Part shown: one piece after another, positions 18,048 through 27,392 of the stretch
Layout: every line of letters starts with the position of its first letter
Numbering within the stretch: position 1 is the first letter of the stretch
Assembly (NCBI RefSeq): GCF_046000175.1
Contig: NZ_JBEOMB010000048.1
Span: 1-64,000 of the forward strand
DNA from: Rhodoplanes sp046000175
GTDB taxonomy: Bacteria > Pseudomonadota > Alphaproteobacteria > Rhizobiales > Xanthobacteraceae
Length of the DNA: 64,000 nucleotides
Direction: 5' to 3'
Notes under the pieces: generated by a model
The model's database searches: none
What the model was told of the DNA's origin: nothing
What the model saw: the letters and a program-made list of their open reading frames with translations, nothing else
Made by a program: the position numbers and the translations under genes

Positions 18048-18389
18048 TCAGATCGAGAAGCTCGTCCCGCAGCCGCAGGAGGCGGCGGCGACCGGGTTCT
18101 TGATCTTGAAGGCGGCGCCGATCAGGTCGTCGACATAGTCGATCTGGGCACCGGCCATGTACTGTTGCGACACCGGGTCGATCAGCACCGTCGCCCCGTC
18201 GCGGGCCAGCACCAGGTCGTCCGCGGCCTTCTCGCGGTCGAGATCGAACTTGTACTGGAAGCCGGAGCAGCCGCCGCCCTCGACACTGACCCGCAGCATC
18301 GCGCCGGCCGGCTCGGACGCGAGAATCTCGCCGATGCGCCGGACGGCGCTGTCGGTCAGGGTGATGTCCGTGGTGACGGCATCGGTCAT
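18048..18389 (-). CDS. erpA: A-type iron-sulfur carrier protein (ErpA/IscA family)
   Basis: Carries Fe-S clusters to apo-targets. Its 113 residues carry the three conserved cysteines: one in GGGCSGFQYKF and the CGCG pair near the C-terminus. The HesB fold is recognisable from ITLTDSAVRRIGEIL onward. The ATG at 18389 is chosen because the upstream frame (to 18434) has no family similarity. In alphaproteobacteria this erpA-like gene often stands back to back with dgt, as here (divergent, 101 bases). ErpA versus IscA cannot be settled by sequence alone. Confidence 0.88.
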   Translation of the reverse strand: MTDAVTTDITLTDSAVRRIGEILASEPAGAMLRVSVEGGGCSGFQYKFDLDREKAADDLVLARDGATVLIDPVSQQYMAGAQIDYVDDLIGAAFKIKNPVAAASCGCGTSFSI

Positions 18390-18490
18390 CGGGAAGCCCT
18401 TCGCAGTTGACGGAAATTGCGTGGTCCGGCCCAAAAAAGGTAAGTGCTGCCCCGGCAGGGGTCAATGTGTAGGGGAGCGGAAAGGCCGTC

Positions 18491-19708
18491 ATGGCGGTTC
18501 AGGACGCATGCGCGCGGGCGCCGTTCGCGGCCGACGCGAAGGCCGGCCGGGGGCGGCTCCATCCGGAGCCGCCCAGCCCGGGCCGCAGCGATTTCCGCCG
18601 CGACTGCGACCGGGTGATCCACTCGACCGCGTTCCGCCGGCTCGCCCACAAGACGCAGGTGTTCGTCTATCACGAGGGCGACCACTTCCGCACGCGCCTC
18701 ACCCACACGCTCGAGGTGACCCAGGTGGCGCGCTCGATCGCCCGCCAGCTCGGCCTCGACGAGGACCTCGCCGAGGCCTGCGCGCTCGCCCATGACCTCG
18801 GCCATCCGCCGTTCGGCCATGCCGGGGAGCGGGCGCTCGACCGCTGCCTCGCGGCGCATGGCGGCTTCGACCACAACGCCCAGACGCTCGCCGTGGTGAC
18901 CCGGCTGGAGCGCCGCTACCCGGCCTTCGACGGACTCAACCTGACGTGGGAGACGCTGGAGGGGCTGGTGAAGCACAACGGCCCGCTGGTCGGTCCGCGC
19001 GTGCGACGAAAGTCGGGCGAGACTTTGTGCGGCGCAGCATCGGCCCTGCCGCTGGTGATCCGCGATTATGATGCGAGGCACGATCTCGATTTGGCGAGCT
19101 TTCCCAGCCTGGAGGCCCAGGTCGGCGCCATCGCGGACGATATCGCCTACGATGCCCACGACATCGACGATGGCCTGCGGGCCGGCCTGTTCACGCTCGA
19201 CGCGCTGGCCGAGGTCGAATTTATTGCGCACATCGTGGGGGACATTTGTGCGGAGCACAAAAACATCGATCCCGCTCGTCTGGTTCACGAGCTGGTCCGC
19301 CGGATCATCACGGTGATGATCGTCGACGTCGTGGCTGAGACTCGCGGGCGGGTTGCGAGCCTCGATCCGGCCTCGGTGGCTGATGTGCGGGCCGCCGAAT
19401 CACCGCTGGTTGCATTCTCGGCCGCCATGGCGGCCGCCGACAAGGCGATAAAAGCCTTCCTGTGGACCCACATGTACCGGCATCCCAGGGTCATGCAGGT
19501 GATGACGGCGGCCGAGGGCGTGCTCGCCGACCTGTTCGGCCGCTACGTCGCCGCGCCCGACCTCCTGCCGGCCGAATGGCGCCACGATCTGCCGGACGAG
19601 CCGGGCGCGCGGGCGCGCCGGATCGCCGACTTCATCGCCGGCATGACCGATCGCTACGCGATCGCCGAGCATCGCCGGCTTTTTGACTCGACCCCGCAAT
19701 TGCGTTAG
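18491..19708 (+). CDS. dgt: Deoxyguanosinetriphosphate triphosphohydrolase-like protein
   Basis: HD-superfamily dNTP triphosphohydrolase (type 2 Dgt), 405 residues. The HD metal site is visible: RLTHTLEVTQVARSIARQL, then ALAHDLGHPPFGHAGERAL, and the late Asp in IADDIAYDAHDIDDGL. The N-terminal YxxxxxDRxxHSxxFRRLxxKTQV-type block is present (DRVIHSTAFRRLAHKTQV). Codon use between about 19020 and 19480 is looser and richer in A/T than in the rest of the gene. It is followed 36 bases later by argS, so the two are probably cotranscribed. Confidence 0.93.
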   Translation: MAVQDACARAPFAADAKAGRGRLHPEPPSPGRSDFRRDCDRVIHSTAFRRLAHKTQVFVYHEGDHFRTRLTHTLEVTQVARSIARQLGLDEDLAEACALAHDLGHPPFGHAGERALDRCLAAHGGFDHNAQTLAVVTRLERRYPAFDGLNLTWETLEGLVKHNGPLVGPRVRRKSGETLCGAASALPLVIRDYDARHDLDLASFPSLEAQVGAIADDIAYDAHDIDDGLRAGLFTLDALAEVEFIAHIVGDICAEHKNIDPARLVHELVRRIITVMIVDVVAETRGRVASLDPASVADVRAAESPLVAFSAAMAAADKAIKAFLWTHMYRHPRVMQVMTAAEGVLADLFGRYVAAPDLLPAEWRHDLPDEPGARARRIADFIAGMTDRYAIAEHRRLFDSTPQLR

Positions 19709-19744
19709 GCCGCGGCCCGCAGCTCCGCCCGGGACAGAACCAAA

Positions 19745-21550
19745 ATGCTTGATAGGACGAAAGAAACCAGCCATGTCTTCGCCGCCGTCCTGGCCCGGGT
19801 GCAGGCGGCGCTCGACGCCCTCGTCGCGAAGGGCGCGCTGCCGGCCGGGCTCGATCGCGGCCGCGTGCTGGTCGAGCCGCCGCGCGATGCGAGCCACGGC
19901 GACCTCGCGACCAACGCCGCCATGGTGCTGGCCAAGGACGCCGGGCAGAAGCCGCGCGATCTCGCCGAGAGAATTGCCGAGGCGTTGCGCGGCGACGACT
20001 GGGTCCAGTCGGTCGACGTCGCCGGGCCGGGCTTCATCAACATGACGCTGAAGCCGCAGGTCTGGCGGGCCGCCCTCAAAGCGACCCTGATGGCCGGCGC
20101 CGACTACGCTCGCGGCGTGCCGGGCGGCGCGCCCGTCAACGTCGAGTACGTCTCCGCGAACCCGACCGGCCCGATGCATGTCGGCCACTGCCGCGGCGCC
20201 GTGTTCGGCGACGCGCTCGCCAACCTGCTCGAGTTCGCCGGGCGGCGGGTGACGCGCGAGTACTACATCAACGACGCCGGCGCCCAGGTCGACGTGCTCG
20301 GCCGCTCGGCCTATCTGCGCTACCTGGAGGCGCTCGGCGAGGAGATCGGCGCCATCCCGGACGGCCTTTATCCGGGCGACTATCTGGTGCCGGTCGGCCA
20401 GGCGCTGGCCCGCCGGTTCGGTCCGGACCTCAAGGACAAGCCGGAGGCCGAGTGGCTGCCGGTCGTCCGCAAGACCGCGATCGACATGATGATGGCGATG
20501 ATCCGCGACGATCTCGCCGCCCTCAACGTCCGCCACGACGTGTTCTTCTCGGAGCGGTCGCTGATCGAGGGCGCGACCGATCAGGTCGGCGCCACCATCG
20601 CGGCGCTGCGGGCCGAGGGGAAGGTCTACGAGGGCCGGCTGCCGCCGCCCAAGGGTGCGCCGCCCGAGGATTGGGAGGACCGCGAGCAGACGCTGTTCCG
20701 GGCGACCGAGTTCGGTGACGACATCGACCGGCCGCTGAAGAAGTCGGACGGCTCCTACACTTACTTCGCCTCCGACATCGCCTATCACAAGAACAAGGTC
20801 CTGCGCGGCTTCGACGACCTGATCGACGTGTGGGGCGCCGACCATGGCGGCTACGTCAAGCGCATGCAGGCGGCCGTCAAGGCGGTGAGCGAGGGCCGCG
20901 CCGCGCTGGACGTCAAGATCGTCCAGCTCGTGAAGCTGTTGCGAGCCGGGCAGCCGGTGAAAATGTCGAAGCGGGCCGGGGACTTCGTGACGCTTCGTGA
21001 AGTGGTGGACGAGGTCGGCAAGGACGCCGTCCGGTTCATGATGCTGTACCGCAAGAACGACGCCGTGCTCGATTTCGACCTCGCCAAGGTGATCGAGCAG
21101 TCGCGCGACAACCCGGTCTTCTACGTCCAGTACGGCCACGCCCGCGGCCGCTCGATCTTCCGCAACGCGCGCGACACGCTGCCCGACATGCCGGAGGACT
21201 GGAAGGGGCCGGCGGCACTCAAGCTGTGGCTCGCCGGCGCCCCGCTCGACCGGCTCGACGATCCCGGCGAGATCGCGCTGATGCGCACCATCGCCCAGTT
21301 CCCGCGGCTGGTGGAGGCGGCGGCGGCGGCGCACGAGCCGCACCGAATCGCCTTCTACCTGTACGATCTGGCGAGCGACTTCCACGCCCAGTACACGCGC
21401 GGTGGCAAGGACTCGCCACATTTACGGTTCATTATCCAGGATGATCCAACACTGACGTCGGCCCGTCTCGCGCTTGTTCAAGGTGTGATCACGGTGCTCT
21501 CCGTGGGGCTAGGTCTGCTCGGGGTCGAAGCGCCTGACGAGATGCGGTGA
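19745..21550 (+). CDS. argS: Arginine--tRNA ligase
   Basis: Charges tRNA-Arg in the cytoplasm, 601 residues. The N-terminal Add-1 domain is followed by SANPTGPMHVGHCRGAVFGD (HIGH-type motif) and VKMSKRAGDFVTLREVVDE (KMSK-type loop). The DALR anticodon-binding domain (about 480-601) is intact through QGVITVLSVGLGLLGVEAPD. It follows dgt closely and precedes the SPOR gene, the usual dgt-argS-SPOR-nagZ-scpA-scpB order of Rhizobiales. Confidence 0.96.
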   Translation: MLDRTKETSHVFAAVLARVQAALDALVAKGALPAGLDRGRVLVEPPRDASHGDLATNAAMVLAKDAGQKPRDLAERIAEALRGDDWVQSVDVAGPGFINMTLKPQVWRAALKATLMAGADYARGVPGGAPVNVEYVSANPTGPMHVGHCRGAVFGDALANLLEFAGRRVTREYYINDAGAQVDVLGRSAYLRYLEALGEEIGAIPDGLYPGDYLVPVGQALARRFGPDLKDKPEAEWLPVVRKTAIDMMMAMIRDDLAALNVRHDVFFSERSLIEGATDQVGATIAALRAEGKVYEGRLPPPKGAPPEDWEDREQTLFRATEFGDDIDRPLKKSDGSYTYFASDIAYHKNKVLRGFDDLIDVWGADHGGYVKRMQAAVKAVSEGRAALDVKIVQLVKLLRAGQPVKMSKRAGDFVTLREVVDEVGKDAVRFMMLYRKNDAVLDFDLAKVIEQSRDNPVFYVQYGHARGRSIFRNARDTLPDMPEDWKGPAALKLWLAGAPLDRLDDPGEIALMRTIAQFPRLVEAAAAAHEPHRIAFYLYDLASDFHAQYTRGGKDSPHLRFIIQDDPTLTSARLALVQGVITVLSVGLGLLGVEAPDEMR

Positions 21551-21632
21551 CCCTCGCCGGCGCGCACGGACTGCGGTGATCCGGCCGCGTCCGCAGTGAA
21601 AGAGTGGCGCCGCGACCGGTGAGCTTTCAGGC

Positions 21633-23366
21633 ATGGCGGAAGACCGATATCGGCGAACCGACGGTCCTGGCGCGACGGCTGCCCGTGCGGCCCCGCGCAC
21701 CGATCCCGCGACCGATCCGCTGGTCGAACTGGCCCGGCTGATCGGGCAGAACGAGCCCGTCGCCTACGAGCCGTCGAGCCGCGTCTCCCGCATGCGCGAC
21801 GGCATCGCGCGCGAGGGAGCGACCCGCGATCCCATGAGTCGTGACAGCCGCGACGGCGTGGAGAGCCGCATCGAGCGCGGTCCCGCCCCGTCGCTCCGCC
21901 GCAGCGAGCCGGCGGCCCGCACGCCCGAGCCGCCGCAGCCCGATCCAGTTCCCTACGAGCCCGGCTATCCGGAGCCGCGCTTCGGCCGCTCGCCCTCCGA
22001 TTACGCCCGCGGCGGCGGCGAGCCGCGTTACGCCGATCCGTCGCTCGACACCGACGCCCGCCATCCCGACCAGCGCTACAGCGGCTACACCGAGCCGCCG
22101 CCGCCGCGCGCGACGGCCGCCGATCCGCGCCGCGGCGATCCGCCGGCGTGGCTGACCGCCCGCGCCGAGGTTCCGCCGGAGCCGCGCGCCGCCGAGACCG
22201 GCTGGCGTGCCCCGCGATCGCGCGATGCTGCGCCGCCGCCGCCGCCCGCGCCGGCCGCCGAGCCGGCCTGGGACGCCGGCTATGCCGACCCGCACGGCCG
22301 TCCGCTCGACGGCGGCTATGCGGCGGCCGAGCCGATGTTCACGGGTCGGCCGGAGCCGCTCGCGATGACCCGCGAGGACGCGCTGGAATACGACCCGCGC
22401 TACGCCCCGGCCGCCGACGGCGCCTTCGAGGCTGGCGAGACCTACGATCCGTCTCGCGACCCGGCCCGCGATCGCGACTATTACGGCGCGGCCTATGACG
22501 GCCGCTATCCGGCCGAGGACGACGCACGCGCCGAGCCGCCGTCGCGCCGCCGCGGCTTCATGGTCGCCGCCGCCATCCTGGCGGTCGCCGTGGTCGGCAC
22601 CGCCGGCGCCTATGGCTGGCGCAGCATGAAGGGTGGTCCATCGGAGGCCGGTGGCCCGCCGGTGGTCCGGGCCGACACCTCGCCCAAGAAGATCGCCTCG
22701 GCGGTCCAGGGCGGCGACAAGCAGATCTACGAGCGCGTCGGCGGCGGCCAGAACGAGCGGCTGGTGCCGCGCGAGGAGCAGCCCGTCGCGGTCCGCGACG
22801 TCTCTGGCGACGCGACGTCCAACCTGCCGCCGCAGGTGAGCGCGCCGGCGACCGTGCCGTCGGCGGCGCCCGGCGACCCGAAGCGCATCCGCACCGTCAC
22901 GATCCGGCCGGAGAGCGAGGCCAATCAGGGCCGACCGCCGGCCGCGACTCCGGTCGCCCCGGCTCGCCCGGCCGCCGCGGCGCCCGTCGCGCCGGCTCAG
23001 CCGCGCCAGGCCGCCCCGGCCGGGAACGCGCCGATGGCGATCACGCCGCAGGCCGCGCCCGCCGCGCCGCCCGCCCGCACCGCGATGACCACGCCGGTGC
23101 CGAGTGCCGCCGAGAGCGGCGGCTACGTCGTCCAGCTTTCCGCCCAGAAGACGCCCGAGGAAGCGCGCGCCTCGTTCCGGGCCATGCAGGCCAAGTATCC
23201 GTCGGTGCTGTCCGACCGTCAGGTCCTGGTGAAGAAGAAGGATCTCGGCGCCAAGGGCATCTACTACGGCAGTCAGGTCGGCCCCTTCGCCAGCCGCGAC
23301 TCGGCCATCCAGCTCTGCGAGAGCCTCAAGGCCGCCGGCGGCAACTGCCTGGTGCAGAAGAACTGA
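21633..23366 (+). CDS. SPOR-domain membrane protein
   Basis: 577 residues. A long cytoplasmic N-terminus (about 1-305) is rich in Pro, Arg, Asp, Glu and Tyr, with low sequence complexity. One membrane span lies at about 308-330 (GFMVAAAILAVAVVGTAGAY), followed by a Pro/Ala-rich periplasmic linker. A C-terminal SPOR domain (about 498-577: GGYVVQLSAQKTPEEARASF ... LCESLKAAGGNCLVQKN) would bind denuded septal peptidoglycan. The likely role is in cell division or envelope maintenance, inferred from the domain. It sits between argS and nagZ as in related genomes. Confidence 0.87.
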   Translation: MAEDRYRRTDGPGATAARAAPRTDPATDPLVELARLIGQNEPVAYEPSSRVSRMRDGIAREGATRDPMSRDSRDGVESRIERGPAPSLRRSEPAARTPEPPQPDPVPYEPGYPEPRFGRSPSDYARGGGEPRYADPSLDTDARHPDQRYSGYTEPPPPRATAADPRRGDPPAWLTARAEVPPEPRAAETGWRAPRSRDAAPPPPPAPAAEPAWDAGYADPHGRPLDGGYAAAEPMFTGRPEPLAMTREDALEYDPRYAPAADGAFEAGETYDPSRDPARDRDYYGAAYDGRYPAEDDARAEPPSRRRGFMVAAAILAVAVVGTAGAYGWRSMKGGPSEAGGPPVVRADTSPKKIASAVQGGDKQIYERVGGGQNERLVPREEQPVAVRDVSGDATSNLPPQVSAPATVPSAAPGDPKRIRTVTIRPESEANQGRPPAATPVAPARPAAAAPVAPAQPRQAAPAGNAPMAITPQAAPAAPPARTAMTTPVPSAAESGGYVVQLSAQKTPEEARASFRAMQAKYPSVLSDRQVLVKKKDLGAKGIYYGSQVGPFASRDSAIQLCESLKAAGGNCLVQKN

Positions 23367-23389
23367 TATCGCAGCCTCGTTTCTCCTGA

Positions 23390-23560
23390 TGCTGAGGAAC
23401 AGTCGTCCCGGTCGGCCGTCGCCGACCGGGACGACTGCGTCTCGAACCATGTGGCCACCGGCCGCCGGGGGCGCCCCCGCCCTTCGAGACGGCTGCTCCG
23501 CAGCCTCCTCAGGACGAGGGCGGACGAGGGGTGGGGCTCCGTGGCTGGCGAGCCCCTTCG
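23390..23560. repeat. Intergenic repeat, family A, copy 1 (with perfect hairpin)
   Basis: Contains a perfect 17-bp inverted repeat (23401-23417 / 23422-23438, loop CGTC), then GTCTCGAACCATGTGGCCAC and CCTTCGAGACGGCTGCTCCG. A second copy lies in opposite orientation at 30718-30840. It sits between the SPOR gene and nagZ. No T-run follows the hairpin. Confidence 0.65.
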
Positions 23561-23650
23561 ACCCGGAACGGCTCGCCTCGCGGGGGATAACTGCACCCGA
23601 ACGGCCCGCGCGCTTTGACCTCGGCGCCCGGGACCGGGATAAACGGCGGC

Positions 23651-24661
23651 ATGACGGCTCGTGCGTTCATCACCGGGGTGTCCGGCCTGCGCCTGACCGA
23701 CGCCGAGCGGCAGTTTCTCCGCACGGCGCGGCCGTTCGGCCTCATCCTGTTCAAGCGTAATGTCGATGCTCCGTCGCAGGTCTCTGCGCTCGTTGACGAA
23801 TTCCGTGACGCCGTCGGGGCGGAGGCGACCGTCCTGGTGGACCAGGAGGGCGGCCGGGTGCAGCGCCTCGGGCCGCCGCACTGGCCGGCCTATCCGGCCG
23901 GAGCCTGGTACGGCGCCCTCCACGCCCGCGATCCGCAGGCCGGCCTCGCCGCCGCTCGGCTCGGCGCCCGGCTGATCGCCGCCGACCTTTTCTCCCTCGG
24001 CATCACGGTCGACTGCCTGCCGGTCGCCGATGTGCCGGCCCCGGAGGGCGACCCGGTGATCGGCGACCGCGCCTATGGGACGAGCCCGGACGTCGTCGCG
24101 GCGCTCGCCGCCGCCGCCGCCGAAGGGGTGATGGCCGGCGGGGTGCTGCCGGTGGTGAAGCACATGCCGGGCCATGGGCGCGCCGCCTGCGACAGCCACA
24201 AGGCCCTGCCGGTCGTCGCGGCCGACCGGGCGACCCTCGAGGCGACCGACGTCGCCGCCTTCCGGCCGCTGGCCGGCCTGCCGTTCGGGATGACGGCCCA
24301 TGTCGTCTACACGGCGCTCGATCCGGACCGGCCCGCGACCCTGTCGCCGACCATCGTCGGCGAGGTGATTCGCGGCGCGATCGGCTTTTCCGGGGCGCTG
24401 ATGACCGACGATCTCTCCATGGGGGCGCTGTCCGGCAGCCTCGCGGAGCGCACCCGCGCGGCGCTCGCGGCGGGCTGCGACCTGGCCTTGCATTGCAATG
24501 GAAATCTCGTGGAAATGGAGCAGGTTGCCGCCGAGAGCCCGGACCTCGCCGGGGCGGCGGCGCTGCGCTGCGCCGCGGCGCTCGCCGCCCGCCGTCCACC
24601 CGACGGGATCGACCTCGCCGAGGCGCGGGCCGCCTTTTCCCGTATGATCGCCGCTTCCTGA
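23651..24661 (+). CDS. nagZ: Beta-N-acetylhexosaminidase (NagZ, GH3)
   Basis: Cytoplasmic glycosidase that removes N-acetylglucosamine from anhydro-muropeptides during cell-wall recycling; its product can influence beta-lactamase induction. Of 336 residues, VLVDQEGGRVQRLGPPHWP, KHMPGHGRAACDSHKALP (the flexible catalytic loop with the Asp-His dyad) and ALMTDDLSMGALSG (nucleophile Asp) are the diagnostic GH3/NagZ blocks. The ATG at 23651 is preferred; a TTG at 23615 would add 12 unrelated residues. It precedes scpA by 21 bases. Confidence 0.95.
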   Translation: MTARAFITGVSGLRLTDAERQFLRTARPFGLILFKRNVDAPSQVSALVDEFRDAVGAEATVLVDQEGGRVQRLGPPHWPAYPAGAWYGALHARDPQAGLAAARLGARLIAADLFSLGITVDCLPVADVPAPEGDPVIGDRAYGTSPDVVAALAAAAAEGVMAGGVLPVVKHMPGHGRAACDSHKALPVVAADRATLEATDVAAFRPLAGLPFGMTAHVVYTALDPDRPATLSPTIVGEVIRGAIGFSGALMTDDLSMGALSGSLAERTRAALAAGCDLALHCNGNLVEMEQVAAESPDLAGAAALRCAAALAARRPPDGIDLAEARAAFSRMIAAS

Positions 24662-24682
24662 GCCGCTGGGTGACCTGAAGGC

Positions 24683-25837
24683 ATGACCGAGCAGTCCGGC
24701 CAAGACGACATCGGCCCCGACGACGGTATCGATCCGACCGGCTCCGCCATGGACCCGGCGCCGACGGACGCGTCCGTTCCAAACCCCTCCGCCGTGGAGT
24801 CGTCTGCCGTGGACCCGGCTGTCGCGGACCCGGCTGTCGCGGACCCGTCCGATGCGGTGCCGTCCGATGCCGCGCCGGCCGATGCTCCGGCGACCGCAGC
24901 CTCGGCAGCCGGCGAGACGCCGGCCCAGTATCCGCCCGAGGTGGTCGAGGCCGATCGGGCGGCCGACGAGCCGGCCCTGATCGTCGACGTCGAGGGCTTC
25001 GAAGGTCCGCTCGACCTGCTGCTCGCGCTCGCCCGCCAGCAGAAGGTCGACCTCCACAAGATCTCGATCCTGGCGCTCGCCGAGCAGTACCTCGCCTTCA
25101 TCGAGGAGGCGCGCAAGCTCAGGCTCGAGCTCGCCGCCGACTATCTCGTGATGGCGGCGTGGCTGGCCTACCTGAAGTCGCGGCTCCTGCTGCCCGCCGG
25201 CACCAACGAGCCGGAAGGGGTGAGCGCCTCCGACATGGCCGCCGCCCTGGCGTTGCGGCTGAAGCGGCTCGAGGCGATCCGCGACGCGGCGGCGAAGCTG
25301 ATGGCCCGCCCGCAGCTCGGCCGCGAGGTGTTCGGCCGCGGCGATCCCGAGCCGATCGAGGAGATCAAGCGGCCCGAATGGTCGGCGACGCTCTACGATC
25401 TCCTGTCGGCCTATGCGAGCCAGCGGCAGCGCCAGGCGCTGTCGCATGTGCGCATGAAGAAGCGCAACGTCTGGTCGCTCGCCGACGCCCGCTCGATCCT
25501 GCAGCGCCTGCTCGGCTCGGTCGGCTCCGACGACTGGAGCGTGCTGGACGGCTACCTGGTGACCTACGCGGTCGAGCCGTCGATGCGCTCGACCGTCTAC
25601 GCCTCCAGCCTCGCGGCGCTTTTGGAGCTGGTGCGCGAGGGCGTCATGGACGTCCATCAGCCGACCGCATTCGCGCCGATCTATATCCGCAAGCACGTCG
25701 GGGCCCCTCAAATGGCCGCCGAGGTGGCTGCCGACGCCACCGACGACGTGCCTGCCGAAGTGACCGTCGGGGAACCGATGGGACGAGACGACGACTCGCC
25801 GCCGCCGCCGTCCGCGGCGGACGAGCCGGTCCAGTGA
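24683..25837 (+). CDS. scpA: Segregation and condensation protein A
   Basis: Kleisin subunit of the SMC-ScpAB condensin complex in chromosome segregation. Of 384 residues, the ScpA core begins near 110 (VDVEGFEGPLDLLLALARQQ, KVDLHKISILALAEQYLAFI) and continues to the C-terminal winged helix around 290-340. The first 100 residues are an Ala/Asp/Pro/Val extension that contains five 15-bp tandem units (24809-24883). Such an extension is common in related bacteria but its role is unknown. Eight or more bases separate it from scpB, depending on the scpB start. Confidence 0.94.
   Translation: MTEQSGQDDIGPDDGIDPTGSAMDPAPTDASVPNPSAVESSAVDPAVADPAVADPSDAVPSDAAPADAPATAASAAGETPAQYPPEVVEADRAADEPALIVDVEGFEGPLDLLLALARQQKVDLHKISILALAEQYLAFIEEARKLRLELAADYLVMAAWLAYLKSRLLLPAGTNEPEGVSASDMAAALALRLKRLEAIRDAAAKLMARPQLGREVFGRGDPEPIEEIKRPEWSATLYDLLSAYASQRQRQALSHVRMKKRNVWSLADARSILQRLLGSVGSDDWSVLDGYLVTYAVEPSMRSTVYASSLAALLELVREGVMDVHQPTAFAPIYIRKHVGAPQMAAEVAADATDDVPAEVTVGEPMGRDDDSPPPPSAADEPVQ
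24809..24883 (+). repeat. 15-bp tandem repeat inside scpA
   Basis: Five consecutive 15-bp units; the first two differ only at one or two bases (GTGGACCCGGCTGTC, GCGGACCCGGCTGTC), and later ones diverge. The reading frame is kept, encoding Asp-Pro-Ala-Val-Ala-like pentapeptides in the N-terminal extension. Confidence 0.8.
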
Positions 25838-25853
25838 CGAGGGGATGCCCGAG

Positions 25854-27110
25854 ATGAGCCGCGACGGATGGCGGATTGCGAAACTGGCCGAAGAGGCGAC
25901 CATGATCCCCGAGAACGAGCCCGGCCGCGGGGAGGTCCGGAAGCGCCGTGGCCGCAAGGCCGAGACGCCGCGTGAGGCCGCGAGCGAGGCCGTTGTGCCG
26001 ACTGCGGCCGAGCCGGCGGCCGAGGACGCCGTGGTCGACGAGGCCTTGGCCGACGAGCGCGTGTCCGACGCGGTGGCTGCCGACGAACCAGCCGCCGATG
26101 AGGCGGTCACGGCCGAGGCCGAGCCCGCGACCGCCGAGGGGCTCGACGAACCCACCCACGAGGCGAACGAGGAGGCACGCGACGACGCTGTCGCCGAAGC
26201 CGTCGTCGCGACCGAGCCCGAGGTGACGGTCGAGACCCCGGTCGGGACCGGGGCCGAGACGCAGGCCGTCGCGGAGGTCGCCGAGACCGAGCTGACGGTC
26301 ACCGAGACGGCGGAGCAGGGGGCTGATCAAGGGCCGGAGACCCGGCCGGACGAGCTGCGCCTGCTGGAGGCGCTCCTGTTCGCGGCGTCCGAGCCGGTCG
26401 AGGAGAAGGCGCTCGCCAAGCGCCTGCCGGCCGGCACCGACGTGAAGGGTGGCCTCAAGCGGCTGCAGCTCGAATACGCGCCGCGCGGCGTCAACCTGGT
26501 GCGCATCGGCACCAAATGGGCGTTCCGCACGGCGAACGATCTCGCCTGGCTGCTCACCCACGAGGCCGGCGAGCCGAAGAAGCTGTCACGCGCCGCGGTC
26601 GAGACCCTGGCGATCATCGCCTATCACCAGCCGGTGACGCGCGCCGAGATCGAGGAGATCCGCGGCGTCGCGGTCGCCAAGGGCACCATCGACGTGCTCC
26701 TGGAGACCGACTGGATCCGCCCGCGCGGCCGCCGCAAGGCGCCGGGCCGCCCGCTCACCTTCGGGACCACCGACCACTTCCTCTCGCATTTCGGCCTGGA
26801 GCAGCTCGGCGACCTGCCGGGCCTCGACGAGCTGAAGGGGGCGGGGCTGTTCGACGGCCAGCTCCCGTCCGGCTTCGGCGTGCCGAATCCCTCCGACGAT
26901 CCGGCGCTGCGCGAGGACGAGGACCCGATCGACTCGGTCGAGCTCGACCTCGGCCTGGCCCCCCGGGTGGAGGACGCCCCGGCCGGCGAGAGTTTTGGCG
27001 AAGCCGGCGAAGGCGGAGCGACGGCCGGCGAGCAGGCGGGCGAGGAGCCGGACGCAATGTCGGCGCCCGAGGTGTCGCACGATCCGGAGGCGCGCGAAGA
27101 GGGGGAGTGA
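25854..27110 (+). CDS. scpB: Segregation and condensation protein B
   Basis: Winged-helix partner of ScpA in the condensin complex. The conserved core is at about residues 160-330: DELRLLEALLFAASEPVEEK, KLSRAAVETLAIIAYHQPVT, RAEIEEIRGVAV and RPLTFGTTDHFLSHFGLEQL. Flanking it are a Glu/Ala/Val-rich N-terminal extension (about 150 residues) and an acidic C-terminal tail (about 60), both of low complexity. The start is uncertain: ATG 25854 has AGGGG at good spacing, 25845 sits directly on that site, and 25902 follows GAAGAGG. It forms an operon with scpA and probably nagZ. Confidence 0.92.
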   Translation: MSRDGWRIAKLAEEATMIPENEPGRGEVRKRRGRKAETPREAASEAVVPTAAEPAAEDAVVDEALADERVSDAVAADEPAADEAVTAEAEPATAEGLDEPTHEANEEARDDAVAEAVVATEPEVTVETPVGTGAETQAVAEVAETELTVTETAEQGADQGPETRPDELRLLEALLFAASEPVEEKALAKRLPAGTDVKGGLKRLQLEYAPRGVNLVRIGTKWAFRTANDLAWLLTHEAGEPKKLSRAAVETLAIIAYHQPVTRAEIEEIRGVAVAKGTIDVLLETDWIRPRGRRKAPGRPLTFGTTDHFLSHFGLEQLGDLPGLDELKGAGLFDGQLPSGFGVPNPSDDPALREDEDPIDSVELDLGLAPRVEDAPAGESFGEAGEGGATAGEQAGEEPDAMSAPEVSHDPEAREEGE

Positions 27111-27127
27111 GGCGACCTCCTCCGCCG

Positions 27128-27217
27128 TCATGCCCGCGCTCGTCGCGGGCATCCACGTCGTTGCTGTCCCGCCGCGTGCAAGGTCGTGGATGGCCGGGAC
27201 GAGCCCGGCCATGACGG
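27128..27217. repeat. Intergenic repeat, family B, copy 1
   Basis: Two hairpins: CATGCCCGCGCTCGTCGCGG with GCATCCACGTC, and GTGGATGGCCGGGACGAGCC with CGGCCATGACGG. A near-identical copy in the same orientation lies at 42008-42097. It lies in the 282-base gap between scpB and tatA. Confidence 0.75.
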
Positions 27218-27392
27218 AGAAGGCGACGGCGGGCGGTCGCCGGTTGCTTCCTTCCGAAGCGCATCAACTCTCTTTCACGGCGTGCGCAATCGACGCGCGG
27301 GCGGTCCTTGTCTTCGTCGGGTCGACCGCCTAGGTTCACGACAAAACCGAAGGCGAGCCCGGATCGCGGCCCGTCGGTTGGAGGGTAACGCG

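Noticed and set aside
23273..26302. Minus-strand open frame of 1009 codons opposite nagZ, scpA and scpB
   Set aside because: Antisense shadow; its Ser/Ala start only mirrors the acidic scpB extension.
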